64,000 nucleotides of DNA from Toxonevra muliebris (lineage: Eukaryota > Arthropoda > Insecta > Diptera > Pallopteridae), in assembly GCA_963691655.1 (NCBI GenBank), contig OY829326.1:42497989-42561988 (forward strand), in the 5' to 3' direction. Both the position numbers and the translations under genes were made by a program. Below the pieces are notes generated by a model. It ran no database searches. It saw only the letters and a list, made by a program, of their open reading frames with translations, and had not been told where the DNA came from. This document shows positions 1 to 13,000 of the stretch, piece after piece (the first letter of the stretch is position 1; each line of letters opens with the position of its first letter).

Positions 1-1039
1 ATTCGCAGACAGAACTACATGAACTTTTAGCTATGTGCAATTTTTAAATTAACCAATAAAGTCATCTTGCTGCTATAACGTAATGGAAAATTTGAAATTT
101 CTGTTTCTGCCTCGCCTTTCCTTTTCACGCTAATTGAATTAATGAAAGAAGCGAGTGAGTGGAATACTAAACTGAAGCAAAATTACATGAGTATCTGGAA
201 TAGATCGAAATTGATGCGAGCGATGCTATGATGATTCCTCTTTAGAATTTGCTTCAATAATACTAAATAATAACATTGTGTTATTGCTTTATTACAACAT
301 TTGTGTAAATATTTACTTATTGCATTTTGTTAATATAGTTATAGTTCAAATATTTTCTGTTTCTGTAAAGTTATTGAAAATCCATCATCATTATTGAATA
401 TATTTCTAATGTTTATTGATTTTGAAAATGTTTATACTATACATTAATATTTAGTTAATTTTAAATATGAACTTGTATGAAATGTCATTCGTACCCTACC
501 GTGTTCGATTTATTATTTTCTGTTTAATTATTTTAATTTTTTTGTATTTTTTAAATAATTTTTATTTTTTTCCTTTTAAATACATATTCTCATAAATTTG
601 TTCTCAAAATTTTATGAAAATCGGATCAGTTGTTCCGAAGTTATGAGCATTCATAGAGCGCTACTTCGGATCACAATGTACAACTGCTGCTTAGTAGACA
701 AGCGGCACCGTTACCTTCGTTCACTAGATATAGTTCTATTGTGTAATGAGGTTTAATTATCTCTCATATCTGGAGTCAGCTATAGATACAGAATGGCTCC
801 TTTATGGCCGTGTAATAGATGACTTTATGTAAGTTGAAAGAAAATAATTTTAAGTATGAAAAACATGACCTTGCTTTATAAGCGATTATCTCAAAATTGT
901 GTTTTTAAAATGACCGTTGCGGTGGCAACAATTTTTCATGAAGTATTAGACCGATCGATTCTAAATCTTGAATGAATGATTGGTTGAATGAGCAAGGCTT
1001 GGGGGGGAAAAAAAAATTGAACAACTTGTCGAATGTTTC
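1..1039. other. gene-free AT-rich stretch
   Basis: No open frame with recognisable protein content, no RNA gene and no clear repeat was seen. The sequence is AT-rich with homopolymer runs, including G and A runs near 1001-1017. It could be intron, 5' UTR intron or intergenic DNA upstream of the Ect2/pebble gene. Confidence 0.5.
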
Positions 1040-1515
1040 AGTGGTTTATTCTCATAAACTTATATTGCTATCGATATGAAGTGGATTAGAATTATAGGAA
1101 ACTGTGTTGGACTGGTACGCAGAGGCGCCTAGGTTCAAATTTTGCCGCGGTCATATAGAAAATAAACATTTTTCTACACTGCTCCACCTCTTGGCTGGCA
1201 ACGGCAAACCTTCAAAAGTAAAAATTGCCCAAGAAAGGCTTTTCACTTCGCCGTTCGGATTCGGCATAAACCTAGGTCCCTTCCATTCGTGCACAAATAC
1301 AACTCACACAACATGAATGGATGCGATAAGCTCGTCTTAGGCCCTCCATGGGCTGTTGTGCCATAATAGTAGTAGTACTACTCACAACTCTTTATAGGCA
1401 ATGACAAAATCGCCAAGTGATAACAATGTGTCTAACCACCATTCGGAACCAACTACCCTTCAACTGTAGTTCCAACTATGTAATATCGCAATGTGCCGTA
1501 CAGGCCTAAGTATGT
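1040..1515 (+). mobile_element. degenerate SINE copy split by a second short repeat
   Basis: The segments at 1040-1100 (CTATCGATATGAAGTG) and 1395-1490 (ATGACAAAA, CAAGTGATAACAA, then a CATTCGGAACC block) match, in order, the body of the SINE at 61358-61634. About 290 bp between them is unrelated to that SINE. It has its own B-box-like GGTTCAAATTT near 1131 and a GGCCCTCCATGGGC block near 1340, so it is probably a second tRNA-type repeat inserted into the first. The tRNA head of the outer copy is not visible. Similarity was judged by eye. Confidence 0.45.
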
Positions 1516-3479
1516 ATCCTAAGATGTAACCTATATAATTACCCGATTCCAACTAAGTAATATAACAGTAACTTTTTATAAAAATTTGAGTTATGCAACT
1601 TTTTTTAGTTTCATTTGAAGAAAAACCTCCGAACATATATTTCGATAGGTTTCGAAATCCTCGGCAGACAAAGAAATCCTAATAAAGAGTTAAAAGAGAA
1701 TCCTTTAAACCTTTGGAATTAGTATAATTTTGGAATGCACTAACAAATAAAATATAGACGTAAGGCATCCATAATTTGATCGAGACCGAACTAAATTTTG
1801 TTTTAGATTGGAAAACTTATTCAAAGAACTTATTTATTTATTGGTTGTTGCACAGAAAGATAAAGACGTCGTCGTTTATCGTCAAAATAGATATTTATTC
1901 CTTTTCGAGTAGTTTTGATGCGTCATTTGTGGAAATTTACATTTAGATCTCATGGAGAATGCAATATTTACAATTATTGTAGAAACAACAATTACAGCAA
2001 TTGCAATGATATTTATTGTTAGAATGTAAATTGCACTTGAAATTAAAATTTGAAATAAATAAAATCGTTAAAAATGTAGATGTTCAAGAAACAGAAAAAA
2101 AAAATATGTGAAAAAAAAACATTTGGAAAATTTTCTTTGCCATTTGGAAAATGTTTGCATTTCATTTGAATTATTGTTGTTTTAATTATTATTTATCATT
2201 TTAGTAGAAATGCTTGCATGACGTTGTTTATATTAACTACAAAAGTGTAGCAAAATTTGAAATTTAATGATTTAAATTCATTTCTATACGCATTGAAAAT
2301 TAATGAGATATTTTATGGACAAAATGAAATGCGGTGGCCTGGCTCCTCTATTTACATAGGTACATATGTACATAATTTCAAGTAATGTTGCCAAATTTTT
2401 ATTGTATACATTCGACGAATGTTTTGTGGTATACAAATTCAAAACAAAATAAAAAATAAAACTGTAGGTACAAAAAAAAAAAAAAAAGAAAGAAAATAAT
2501 GAAGAAAAGAAGAATCTCTTTTCATCATGCACATTTAAATTTCAATGTCAATATTGAACATTTTCTTTTCATTTTCTTGCTATTTTTTCTTATTTTCGGT
2601 ATTTGAGAAGAAGTCTCAAAGCTGCCACAAGTTTCGAAATTTATCAGAGTTGATTCAACATTTAGTAGTTTACAACAGCATTTCGTAATTACATATAAAT
2701 CTAGAAACTATGGGGAGTCATTACTCTTTTGTCTATAGAATTAAATATTCACATCCAAGAATATCCAAGATAAAATAATTTATGTTTCGCAAAATGTGGC
2801 AACAATATTACTTAAAGGCAAAGCTAAATATATTTTATATATAGTATGTAAATATATTTAAAATGTGTGAATTATGCTTGATGGGCGCCCGTGCTCGTGT
2901 CCATGTCCGTGTTGCCGATGCTGCCGCCCATGCTCATCATTTAACGGTGTTGTCATTTAATTGAGCGTTTAGTGTTGGTGTTTTAGTTTTTGTTGCTGGT
3001 TTTTGTAGGTGTTAAACATTTTCTGGCTTGTTTCATTTTAAAAATAAATAATGTTAGTGCTTGTCAATCAACTTGCAATGCGACAATGACGCTTGTTGAC
3101 AATACAGCAACAGAAGAAATTCTATATGTACATCAGCGCACGTAAGTGGTATATAGTCGTTGCTGCTTCTTTTGTCTCTATTGCTGCTGCTTACTCACTA
3201 CTGTAAGACCATCACAAGAAAGTTCAAGTTCAAATACAAACTGCATATGTGCCACTAATTGCAGCCATCTACACAACTGTAATCAATCATAATTCTATGT
3301 GCACACGCAAATTTCAATAAAGTTTACGTAAATGATTAATTATAATTTTATCAAAAATTATTGATATAGATATTTTCAAGCAATAATTACTTTAATCATT
3401 GAAAATATTAATTAAGTTACAAATTGAATGAAAATTCTTTTTATTTTGAATTATCAAAGATTAACCTTTGATTTGAGGT
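1516..3479. other. gene-free stretch with one GC-rich patch
   Basis: Mostly AT-rich sequence with poly-A and poly-T runs and no convincing coding frame. A 60-bp GC-rich patch at 2882-2942 stands out and is treated as a finding. A good donor-like GTAAGTGG lies near 3141 and could end an upstream non-coding exon of the pebble gene, but there is no independent support for that. Confidence 0.4.
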
Positions 3480-3990
3480 TGTCTTAACTGTGCCTAGTAC
3501 AAGTTTGAACAACCTCTATTTCACTCCTTTAAACCATGTTGCGTCCAATGACGTGTTAAAAAAAATTGTTAGTTTTTCATTGAAATGCGCAGGCTGCTAA
3601 TATCAATCAATATCAGCCCAATCCTTTGGGCTCTTGAGTTGTCCATTCTCATTAAAGTATGTGATGCGCAGCATAACAAGATTGTTGTGGAGAGCATGTC
3701 GACCTGTCTAACACCGGTCTGTATTGGAAAGGCCTCTGATTTGTTGTTTTGTATCATAATTTTGGTGATGCAGTGTTTCGCAGGGTCATCATTATTATCC
3801 TGATTAGTTTTTCTGGGATTTTACACCTTTTAAATATTGCAGGTATAGTCTTTCCATTGATAGTATCGAATGCTTGTTTGAAATCAATGAATAGCATATG
3901 TAAGTCGATGTTGTGTTCATAGCATTTTTCCATTGATTGCTTGAGCGAGAATACTTGATTTAAAGTTGATCTATTCTTTGTAAGCTATAC
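3480..3990 (-). mobile_element. RTE-like non-LTR retrotransposon fragment (RT palm)
   Basis: Read on the minus strand, 3990 to 3566 gives broken reverse transcriptase sequence: LHMLFIDFKQAFDTIN (the LFxDFxxAFD block, RT motif A region), then in another frame SEAFPIQTGVRQVDMLSTTI (the GVRQGDPLS block, motif B region, with the G of RQG changed). Frame changes and stops show it is dead. The family wording matches RTE-type endonuclease-reverse transcriptases of insects. Only the middle of the RT remains. Confidence 0.75.
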
Positions 3991-4025
3991 CCATTTTTAT
4001 TCCAATGGTGTGAAAGTAGCCACAC

Positions 4026-4156
4026 TACATATGTGTCAGACATCCCATGGGTATTGTTGGATAGGTATTGAGGAGTAGATAAATCTTGCCATTTCAAAAC
4101 ATCTAACAGAATAACAGAAATCCAATGATACCCATGGGATATCTGGCACATATGTG
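4026..4156. repeat. short palindromic element, 36-bp inverted arms
   Basis: The arms 4026-4061 and 4121-4156 are near-perfect reverse complements (core CATCCCATGGGTAT), separated by a 59-bp spacer. The transcript would fold into a long hairpin. It may be a miniature foldback element that inserted beside the RTE fragment. No target-site duplication was recognised. Confidence 0.7.
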
Positions 4157-5472
4157 TAAGTACTCCATATTCGTATGACCACCAGTTTCCTCCAGCTCAC
4201 TAAGATAATTTTTCAGATATTAATTAAAAATTATTTGAAATAAAAATTTGATAATCGTGTATGCATAACTCGATAAATCGATTTGAAAAAAACTGCATAT
4301 TTCGCGGTATCAAAGAAAATTAACAAGGAAAGCAAATTATCCATCATTTGAATCGTCTTCGTTCTCCATTTCAATATCTGCTTCTGTTGTTGCTGCATTG
4401 TATTTGTACTTTGCAGAAATTTGATGAAGCAATTCCGGCTCTAATATTAGGTATTTATAGAAATCAACGCATGGATATGAAGTTACACCTGACGATCAGA
4501 ATCGCCTTCAGTATTTCCACATATATCAAAAGTATACTCGCAACGAGTTGCCATTGTTCTCTCAGACGTTTTGCATTGTGATTAGTAAATTTGAATTTCG
4601 TAGCGTTCAAAAATTTTATATTTGTTTCTTGGTATAAACGCGGTATTTTGGTGAAAAAGGCAGTATGCGGTTTTCGAGTCGAAAAAATAGTATACTACCG
4701 CGAAAAACTGTATAGATACGAGCGTTATGTATGCAGGATAGAACAGAGATACAATACCTATCTAATGATATCTCTAGTGATAATATATTCTCACAGTCAG
4801 TTTTCCTACTGGTCATCAGGATTCGATAGAATAATATATGTACATTTCATTTTTTGGTTAACATTTTTTCTGTAAAAGTTCACATTAATATTCTTGCCTT
4901 TTCCGGTTTATGTCTTTGCTAAAATAGCCACGTTATTCACACCGTTGTCTATTCCTATACTAAAAATAAAGAGAAAGAAAGAGTTCCACAAACATTTTTT
5001 ATGCTAGGTTAAAACAAATCTACATCTACTAATAATACTAATATTCTTTTCTCTTAAATGGAGCATAGAGTCTCAACAATTAACTTAAATTTAACTTGAT
5101 TATTGGTTTTTAGGATATTCCAAAAATAATTAGCAGTACGGACCTCTTTTTCGATGCTTCGCTTCCACATCTACTGATACCAAAATTTACATATAAGATT
5201 TAGAGTCAACCAAACATCTACTAAATAATCTGCTATTTTTCGTCCCATTTTACCTCATGATCAATGATCAAAGTGCATGAGCTTTTCGTCGGTAAAGCGT
5301 GTTAGAATTAACCCCAAAACCCTTTCCACCCTTGGATTCGCTAGTGTATGGGATAACTCTATGACCAAACAACTTTCTGTTGACTAGAAAAAGAAGGTTG
5401 GCAAGGCCATGCCCTCTTCGAGAATTGAACCGTAATCACAGAGATGATTTAGCTCTCTGATGGTTTAGCTCT
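4157..5472. other. gene-free stretch
   Basis: Short open frames exist at 4348-4875 but have no recognisable motif and no coding-like composition. The stretch 5240-5470 is less AT-rich and has repeat-like character (two TTTAGCTCTC blocks near 5448 and 5464). No gene is supported. Confidence 0.4.
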
Positions 5473-5480
5473 CATTAGAT

Positions 5481-6609
5481 CAGTGGTTCTCTAGTGGTGG
5501 GGCGCGACCCCCTGGGGTCGTAGACAGATTTGAAGGGAGGCGCGGAGATATTTCAATAAACAAATATTTGAATACTCTAATGCACCGTAATTATAATATT
5601 TAATATTTAACAAAAAAATTTCTCTTTTCATTACTTCTCTTTCATATTATATGTTAAAAGCTACAATATGCACCTTTTAGTGTCACATTTTCCATTTCTG
5701 ACTTAAGGTACGCACACACAGTTGCGATTTTATCGGTGCGAATCCGCAACTTATGTTTCATATAAGCGTGCGCACATATCTGCGATTTTGACGCATCGTT
5801 TTTTCGAACATTCATAGTTCACCTCTTTTGTCGTCCCGAAAACGCAAACTGCTGCGTTTCAAATAAAGAAGAAGAGGAAGTGAAATGAGAAAAAGTGAAC
5901 AAAAAGAAACAAATTCAGAAATGTTTGATATTATTTTGTATATTCATACTTTTTTTTCTAATATTTATATTTAATTTAATAGTTAAAATCTCAAATAAAA
6001 ATCTCTTATATGTGGCAGAAAGAAATGAAAGTCAGCAGTTGCGATTTCAATGCGAAGAAGTCGCAACAGTGTTTGCCCCTTTGCGTTTTCGAAATTTGCA
6101 GCAGAATTTGAACCGAAATCGCAGCTGTGTGCTTTAAACTGCAAAAATACGGCAAATTGCTAAATACTATTTATTAAAAAAAAAAAAATTATATGTAAAA
6201 TACCATTTTCAAAGAACTTAAGTTCAAATATATTTTAACAGTTTTTTTTTTGCCTTTGGTGGGTCTCTCGACTACCTTTAACATTAGGAATCACTTAAAA
6301 TAATGCATGATTGACTCGATTTATTAATAATTTGGCTAGTTTTTGCTAGCGTATTTCCAACTAAAACTTCACCATCATAGTTTTCCTCACGAGGAGCTAT
6401 TCAACTACTAAATAAATTTACTAGCTTAGTTTATCTTTGACGCAGACTATCTAAAGCTTCCCCCGAATTTTATCCATGCAGGTATGATTTAATTTAAAAA
6501 ATATTAAACCAGCATAAAAAACTGTTGTGTGAAAATAAAAGTAAGGGAGACGCGGGTTTGCCACGAATTCGACAAGGGGGGCGTAGGATGAGCATAGTTG
6601 AGAACCGCT
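5481..6609. mobile_element. non-autonomous hAT-type element with 8-bp TSD
   Basis: The element begins CAGTGGTTCTC (5481) and ends GAGAACCGCTG (6609), imperfect terminal inverted repeats. It is flanked on both sides by the direct repeat CATTAGAT (5473-5480 and 6610-6617). An 8-bp duplication with CAG-type termini is characteristic of hAT transposons. Subterminal GC-rich blocks (5515-5545, 6550-6590) are also typical. No transposase is readable in its 1.13 kb, so it is non-autonomous or decayed. Confidence 0.8.
5707..6133. mobile_element. TTAA-flanked miniature element nested in the hAT
   Basis: TTAA at 5703-5706 and 6134-6137 bracket a segment whose ends are inverted repeats: GGTACGCACACACAGTTGCG on the left, and on the right, reverse complemented, AGCACACAGCTGCG. 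Further TTGCGATTTT-type copies lie inside. TTAA duplications suggest piggyBac-type mobilisation. The nesting implies it entered after the hAT copy did. Confidence 0.55.
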
Positions 6610-6617
6610 GCATTAGA

Positions 6618-7007
6618 TCCTTCATTGTCATTGAAAATCTAATGCTATTTTAATATTTATTTATTTAATTTATCACAGATATATAGATATATAAATATCT
6701 ACTTATATCTTCGGAAATTACTTTGAAAAATTGTTTTACAAAAGAGCATCAACATTGAAATTAAACTAGCATTTGCATTAAAATGTTCAATATCAATTAA
6801 ATGAAACTTTCGTTTGCATTCATTTTTCAATGATAATGGAATATTCTTTTCAATATCATTGAGTTTCCCCAATGATAGGAAATTACCAATACATTATTCT
6901 CAATCATTGTCATTATCTTTTTTTTTATTCATTTATACTTATTAACAATTCAATCGTACTTTAAAACTGTAATTAATTACCTTTTTGTACAACATTTTAT
7001 TTTACAG
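6618..7007. other. intron or 5' region just upstream of first pebble coding exon
   Basis: AT-rich, with no motif except the pyrimidine tract and TTTACAG acceptor ending at 7007. The acceptor implies at least one upstream exon, probably 5' UTR, which was not located. Confidence 0.5.
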
Positions 7008-10000
7008 AAATGTCAATTTCACCCATACCTTCACCCGAGAACCTGCGTATATGCCTTGTTGGAGACATTGCAGATAATCCAACTATCGTTGAAGTTGCAA
7101 GCACATTTGGGGTTCCTGTAATAACATCAGAAAATGGTCTGGATATCATGGATTCTTATGAATGGCGAACATATTTTGTATTAAGAGAATTTGAGGGTCC
7201 TGTATACGATGCAATACACAAAAGCAAACAATGGTAAGTAGCAAGCATAAGATGAAATCTAAAATAAAAATAATAAGTCAAAATATTAAATTGTAAATTA
7301 CAAATGCTTTGTGGAGCAATACCCGCCGTAAAAAAAATATAGTTAAGCTCTGTAAGTTTAATACTTGAATAACAAAATGGTGAAACTTGCATTTTATTCT
7401 TCTTCAATATTTTTTATTCTTCAATATTAAAAATTAAAATTTGTTGTTGTGATGACTGGATACATTCATTTAGTCTGTTATACATTACTTGAAATAAACT
7501 AGACATGAACAAAGTAGTCAAGACTTTAGATTTAATTTTCATAGTCTACTAAAAATATAATAGATTCTTATTCCTCATATATTACAATTTTCTAATCATG
7601 ACATATTTCGAAAGGGTTCCCTGAAAGCTGCACAAAACTACCTAAAACATCCATCTACGACCAGTTTTTACATATGAGTTTTCAATATAAAAATTTTGAA
7701 ATAATCATTACTTTTGGTGCTTGATATCTACTCTTTGAGACTAGACAACAAGATTTTGCCAGTTGGTCGACCATCTCTATCAATAATTCGAAAATTTAAA
7801 TAAGCGATATATTATCGCATATTTTGAAAATAATATACAAAAATCACCGTGGAATGACCCTTATGTAGTTAAAAATTGGTTGATGAGTTTTTTCCTTTAA
7901 GTAAATTCGCAAACACGCGTTGCCTATTTCTTTTTGTTTTTTTTTTTTTTTTCGTATTCTGCTATTTTTTATGTATTTTTTTCTTATTTGCAAAATTCAA
8001 GTATATATTTAGAACACTCTTAAATTAGCATACCTATTTTTTCTAATGACAATATATTTGAATACTATTTTCGAATTGTTATTCAAGTGTACCATTAATT
8101 CATGCATGGGAGCAAAAAAAAAAAAGAAAAAAAAAATTTGGCAAACAATGTTTGTGATGCCAAGCATCTCTATTGTCTCATTGAAGTACACATTGAGAGA
8201 GAAAGAGATAGAGTAGTTGTTTATAGTATAATTATTGTAAAGTGTATCTCGTGAATTGCTGATGTTGATTGTTGCTGTCCACTGCTTGAGTAAATTTTAA
8301 AATATGCATGAAATGTTCTCATACAAATTGCTAGATTACTTTTAAAGTGCAAAAGACATTCAAGTTATACCCTACACCGTATCTTTATTAGATTTAAATG
8401 GTAGCGCTACATCAACCAGGGACCAAAATAATTTTGTAGTATAGCTCGGTTCAGCAGTTCACGGTCTCTGAATCACTGGTTCGGCATAAAAACCGATTCT
8501 TCCGATATTTCAAACCGCCAGTTCGGTTCAAAAATGGTTTGGTGAAAAAATCTCACAGTGTAAAATTTGATATATATCTAAAAAGTTTTTCCTGTATTGG
8601 AGGTATACATGATCATTGCTCGAGGTTTAAAATTTTCACAAGAGTTGTTTTAGACCCTATTTTAAATTCACAGAAATTCACAGAATTTGGTTTAATTTGC
8701 TTCTTTTGATATCAAATTTTAGAATTGCTTAAGTTATCGCCCACGCAGACCGACTAAATGGCCATAATTCTTACTCTTAATTATGGGCGCTGTAAAACAA
8801 AAACGATTTGCTTCATGGTTCGAGCCACTCAAATTGCAGATGGTTTGGTTCAAAACTGGTTCCTAATCCTGATCACAACACTGCAAGGTTCAAACATCAT
8901 GTTTATATTATTAAAAGTCAGAGAGTTGGTGTTGAAAAAATCAGTGAAATTTGTCAACTATAGTACAAAGTCTACCTTGTTTATAAATCAAATCTTAATA
9001 CCGGCCTTGACTGTGACTGCGTTTTCCTACTGATCATTCGTTTGATCAAGTTGTTTGCGCAAAAAAAAAAAAAAAACTAAAACAAAAAAAAATCTTCGCA
9101 ATTGATTATGCTCAATTTTTAAAGGTCAGTAAATCTACGGAATACTACTTGGTATATACGCAGAAACTATAAAAACGTACACACGTCTCAGTTCTCTCTC
9201 TCTCTCCCATCCTTCAGTCCACTTCTTGCACATGAACACACACACACTCCTAGAACGCGAGTCTTACTCCGAAATTTTTGAAAACATCATAAATAAAATA
9301 TATTATTTTTCTTTTTATGTACGACAGCATTTCCTCCTCCTCTGTTTTTTGTTGCTATAAGTTTTCTCAAAAAATCTATTCATCATCATTATCATTATCT
9401 CTGTGACACCATGTTATTTTATTTGTCTTGATCCATAATAGTTTTATTTATTTTTCTTATTAAGAAGAGGACTTTCTATCATTTTGTGTTGTTCATATTA
9501 AAACTTAGCGCGCACGTACAAACAAAATTCTCAAATTCATTCATAATATCGTTTTGTTTTTGTTTTTCAAAATATTTATTTTTCATAATTATGTCTTTTT
9601 TTTAAATTGAGAAGTGCATGTCCAAAAATTACACTTTTTCCCCCTTTGTTTGTGAATTTTTCTGTCATATAAAATTATTTATATTCTTATTTACTTTTGT
9701 TTTTTGTTTGTTTCTTTGGTATCTCGATTTTCTTTTTCTGTTTATGTAAGATTTTCTTGATTATTTTTTTTATCTTTTGATGATTTTTCTTTTGCAGATC
9801 AGTTGTTTAGAATTGAGATGAAACATTTGCTTCACATTGTGGCAGTGACAGTAGCGTTGCATTGTTTTTGTATCAATTTGTAATTGTTTATTTACGTATC
9901 GATTGCTAAACTTGGAACAATATTGATTATTTTATTAAAAAAAAAAAACTTAAGTGCTTATTTCAATGCTTCTCCAATCTTTTCATAATAGTTACTCATT

Positions 10001-13000
10001 CTTAAATTATGTTAAATTTTTCCATATTTTGTGAAATGAGTACAAAAATATAGTAAACTATAAAACTCTTGCTCATCACGATTTCATTCAATTGTAGAAG
10101 AATTTTTAAGATCCCAATTACGCTTGTTTTCTTAACCCATTAAAAAAGCGGGAACCAAAGTAGATAGATCAGGCATTACTGGGCTAAACATAGGGGCTTG
10201 AAATTCAAATTGAGTATAATATATAATATTGTAAGAATATTCTGTTTTTAATTTGAACTAATTTTCCGATATTATTATAAAGCGTGCATTGCCACTTCAT
10301 TTCAAGGTTTCTTTATGTGTTCTATGTCTTTCTGAAGACTACGTTTCCATATTATCTTTGGACATTTCCTTTTTTTTGTTTTTTAGAACCTTGCGGTGGC
10401 GAGTCTAGCTCTTGACGGTAAATCTAGTTATGGTCTTAACATAGCACGTGGCTTATCCATTTTCTGATAATATTCGGCCACCAAATGCACAGACAGCGGT
10501 TGACAAAACATTGTAGTTTATATGTTAGATTTTCAACAGTAAAGCAAGTTCGCCCCGCATAAGAGCACAAACATGACGACAGATATACAAATGTTAATCT
10601 CTCTGTTGGTGTTTATTAAATGTGAGCTTCATATGATTCCAAGTTATGAGAATGCACCGATCGGTTTTCCAATTCTGGTTGCCGCTGTCCTTGGTTGCGC
10701 CAATGGTTCCAAGATAAGTGAAGCAGTCTTCGGATTTGACGTCGACTAAACCTCCAGAGAATGAGTTGATAGTGTTTGTCTTTATTTTTATAGATTTGGT
10801 TTTATTTAACACAAATTATGTAGTTTAGATTGCATATCCGAGTGTTTGACGGAAAGAAAGCAAATGTTATGGTTAGGTAAAGTTCAAGGGGAGACCTCGT
10901 TTTTTCCTGAGCAGTATATTGCGCAAAACCTGATCGAAGATCAGGAGAAAAATAATCGATGACATTAAACACCCTTGCCTGACCGCAGTTACTGGGCTGA
11001 AAGGTTCTGACAAACTATTCATATTGCGTCATATTGCGTTTTAATAAGAGAAATTAGGTTATTTGGAAAGCCAAATGGTGTCGAGCCCTGCCTTAAAATC
11101 GACGAATGCAAGGTGGTTTCCGATATAATCAATTGACAATTTCGCTAAATCCTTTTTTTAGAATAAATCATTTTATTTGGTTTTCGTCGCTTTTCTTTTT
11201 TTGCTGCAATAAACAGAAAATAAATATTTTTTTCTATATTGTGTGCATGCAACAAGATTATTCCGTCTGATTTTTTTTATACATACCACCTTGATCAAAA
11301 AGTTCCCGGAATTTATTCAGAAAATTAAAAATACAAGTTTATTCATCTAAATTTATATTGTGCCCTTCAAAGTAATCCCCATCGACTGCAACACACTTAT
11401 GCCAGCGCTTGATCCAACCCTCGAAACATTTTTTATATTCGGTTTTCGGTATGTCCATCAGAGCTTCCTGCGATTTTTCCATTACTTCCTCTCGGCTGCT
11501 GAAACGCGTTCCCCGTAATGGTTTTTTAACTCGATTGAACAGAAAGAAGTCACAGAGAGCCAAATCAGGTGAATTCGGTGGCTGTTGGATGGCATTTGTT
11601 GCATTTTTCGTCAAAAAATTACGAATAATGATGGCACTGTTCGACGGTGCGTTATCATGGTGCAAAATCCACGAGTTTTTTGTCCACAATTGTGGTCTCT
11701 TTCGGCGAATTGCTTCACGCAAACGCCTCATAACGCCCAAATAATACTCTCTGATGGTTAATTTGCGGTTATTGACCAAAATTTATTTTACTTTATCAAC
11801 GTTTACGTCGGTTTTCGATGTCTATGGTTTGCCACTGCGTTCATCATCTTCGATTGACTCACGACCACTTTTGAACCGCTCGTGCCACTGGTAAACGACC
11901 GTTTTCTTTAGAGAATCGTTGCCGCAACACTTTTCCAACATTTCCAACGTTCGCGCACCATTAAATCCGTTTTTTACGCAAATGTTAATACAATGCAATT
12001 TAATAAAATTGTTAAAAATCGCCAACGCGCACAGAGATAGATGTACTCTTGGCTACGTAACTTTTGCAAATGTCAAGCTATGACGCTAAGATATCAACAA
12101 CAGATGTAGCAACTTAACAAAAAAAAAAACAGAACTCAAATCGGAACGATGTGAGCGCCACACGGTGGTTATTCCGGGAGCTTTTTGATCAAGGTGGTAT
12201 ACAATGACATAGTGCGAAAGTTCTGAATGAACTGATAAAACCGCTTTATTTTTAATTTGTTCTATTGAGCTATAATTCCGAAAATATTTAAAAAAATTTT
12301 ATCTTAAAATTAAATGAACTTTATGGCAACCATAAATAAAATACTTTCCCATAACTATAATTTTCTTGAAATATGAAAATGCCGAGAGCAGAAAACCCTT
12401 TTTAACCTTTTTAACAGGGTAACTTAACCTACATTAATTTTTATTTTTCATAAAATAATCCTACAATAACCATGCCTTGACAATACGTTTAAAAATTTGC
12501 ATTCAAATGCACAAGTCTGATTCAAATTTATAAATCTCTTTTTAATGTAATTTCAAAGTTATGAAGAACATAATCGCACTAATTACTACACAAGATTATT
12601 ATAGACACATATCCATCTATATATAGATGTTCATATGTATGTAGGTGTAAGTGTCTGTTGACAAAAATCGAGCAATACTTTTGACACTAAAAATATTCGC
12701 ATTGATCATATTTTGATCGTATTTTTTCCGTTGAATTTGATGTGACTCTTTCTTTTCTTTCTGTTTGCCTGTCTGATCTGATCGCCCAACGTTTCGTTTT
12801 AATTTTTCTTCAGATGAATATGAAATACATAAATCTGTTGGCGACATCATCAGGAAAATATCAAAACAACCTCAATTGGCGCCAAAACAAAATAATAATA
12901 TAAAAATATTGTACCAAATTATGGAAAGTAAAAGTGTTGAACGAAAAAAATTCCCACATATTATTTTTTTTTCATTCTTAATAATAACATAAATCTAAAA

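Noticed and set aside
1104..1316. 70-codon open frame
   Set aside because: It falls within the SINE-type repeat composite and has no domain signal.
4616..4875. Opposed open frames near 4.7 kb as small genes
   Set aside because: No signal peptide, motif or splice context; the composition equals the background.
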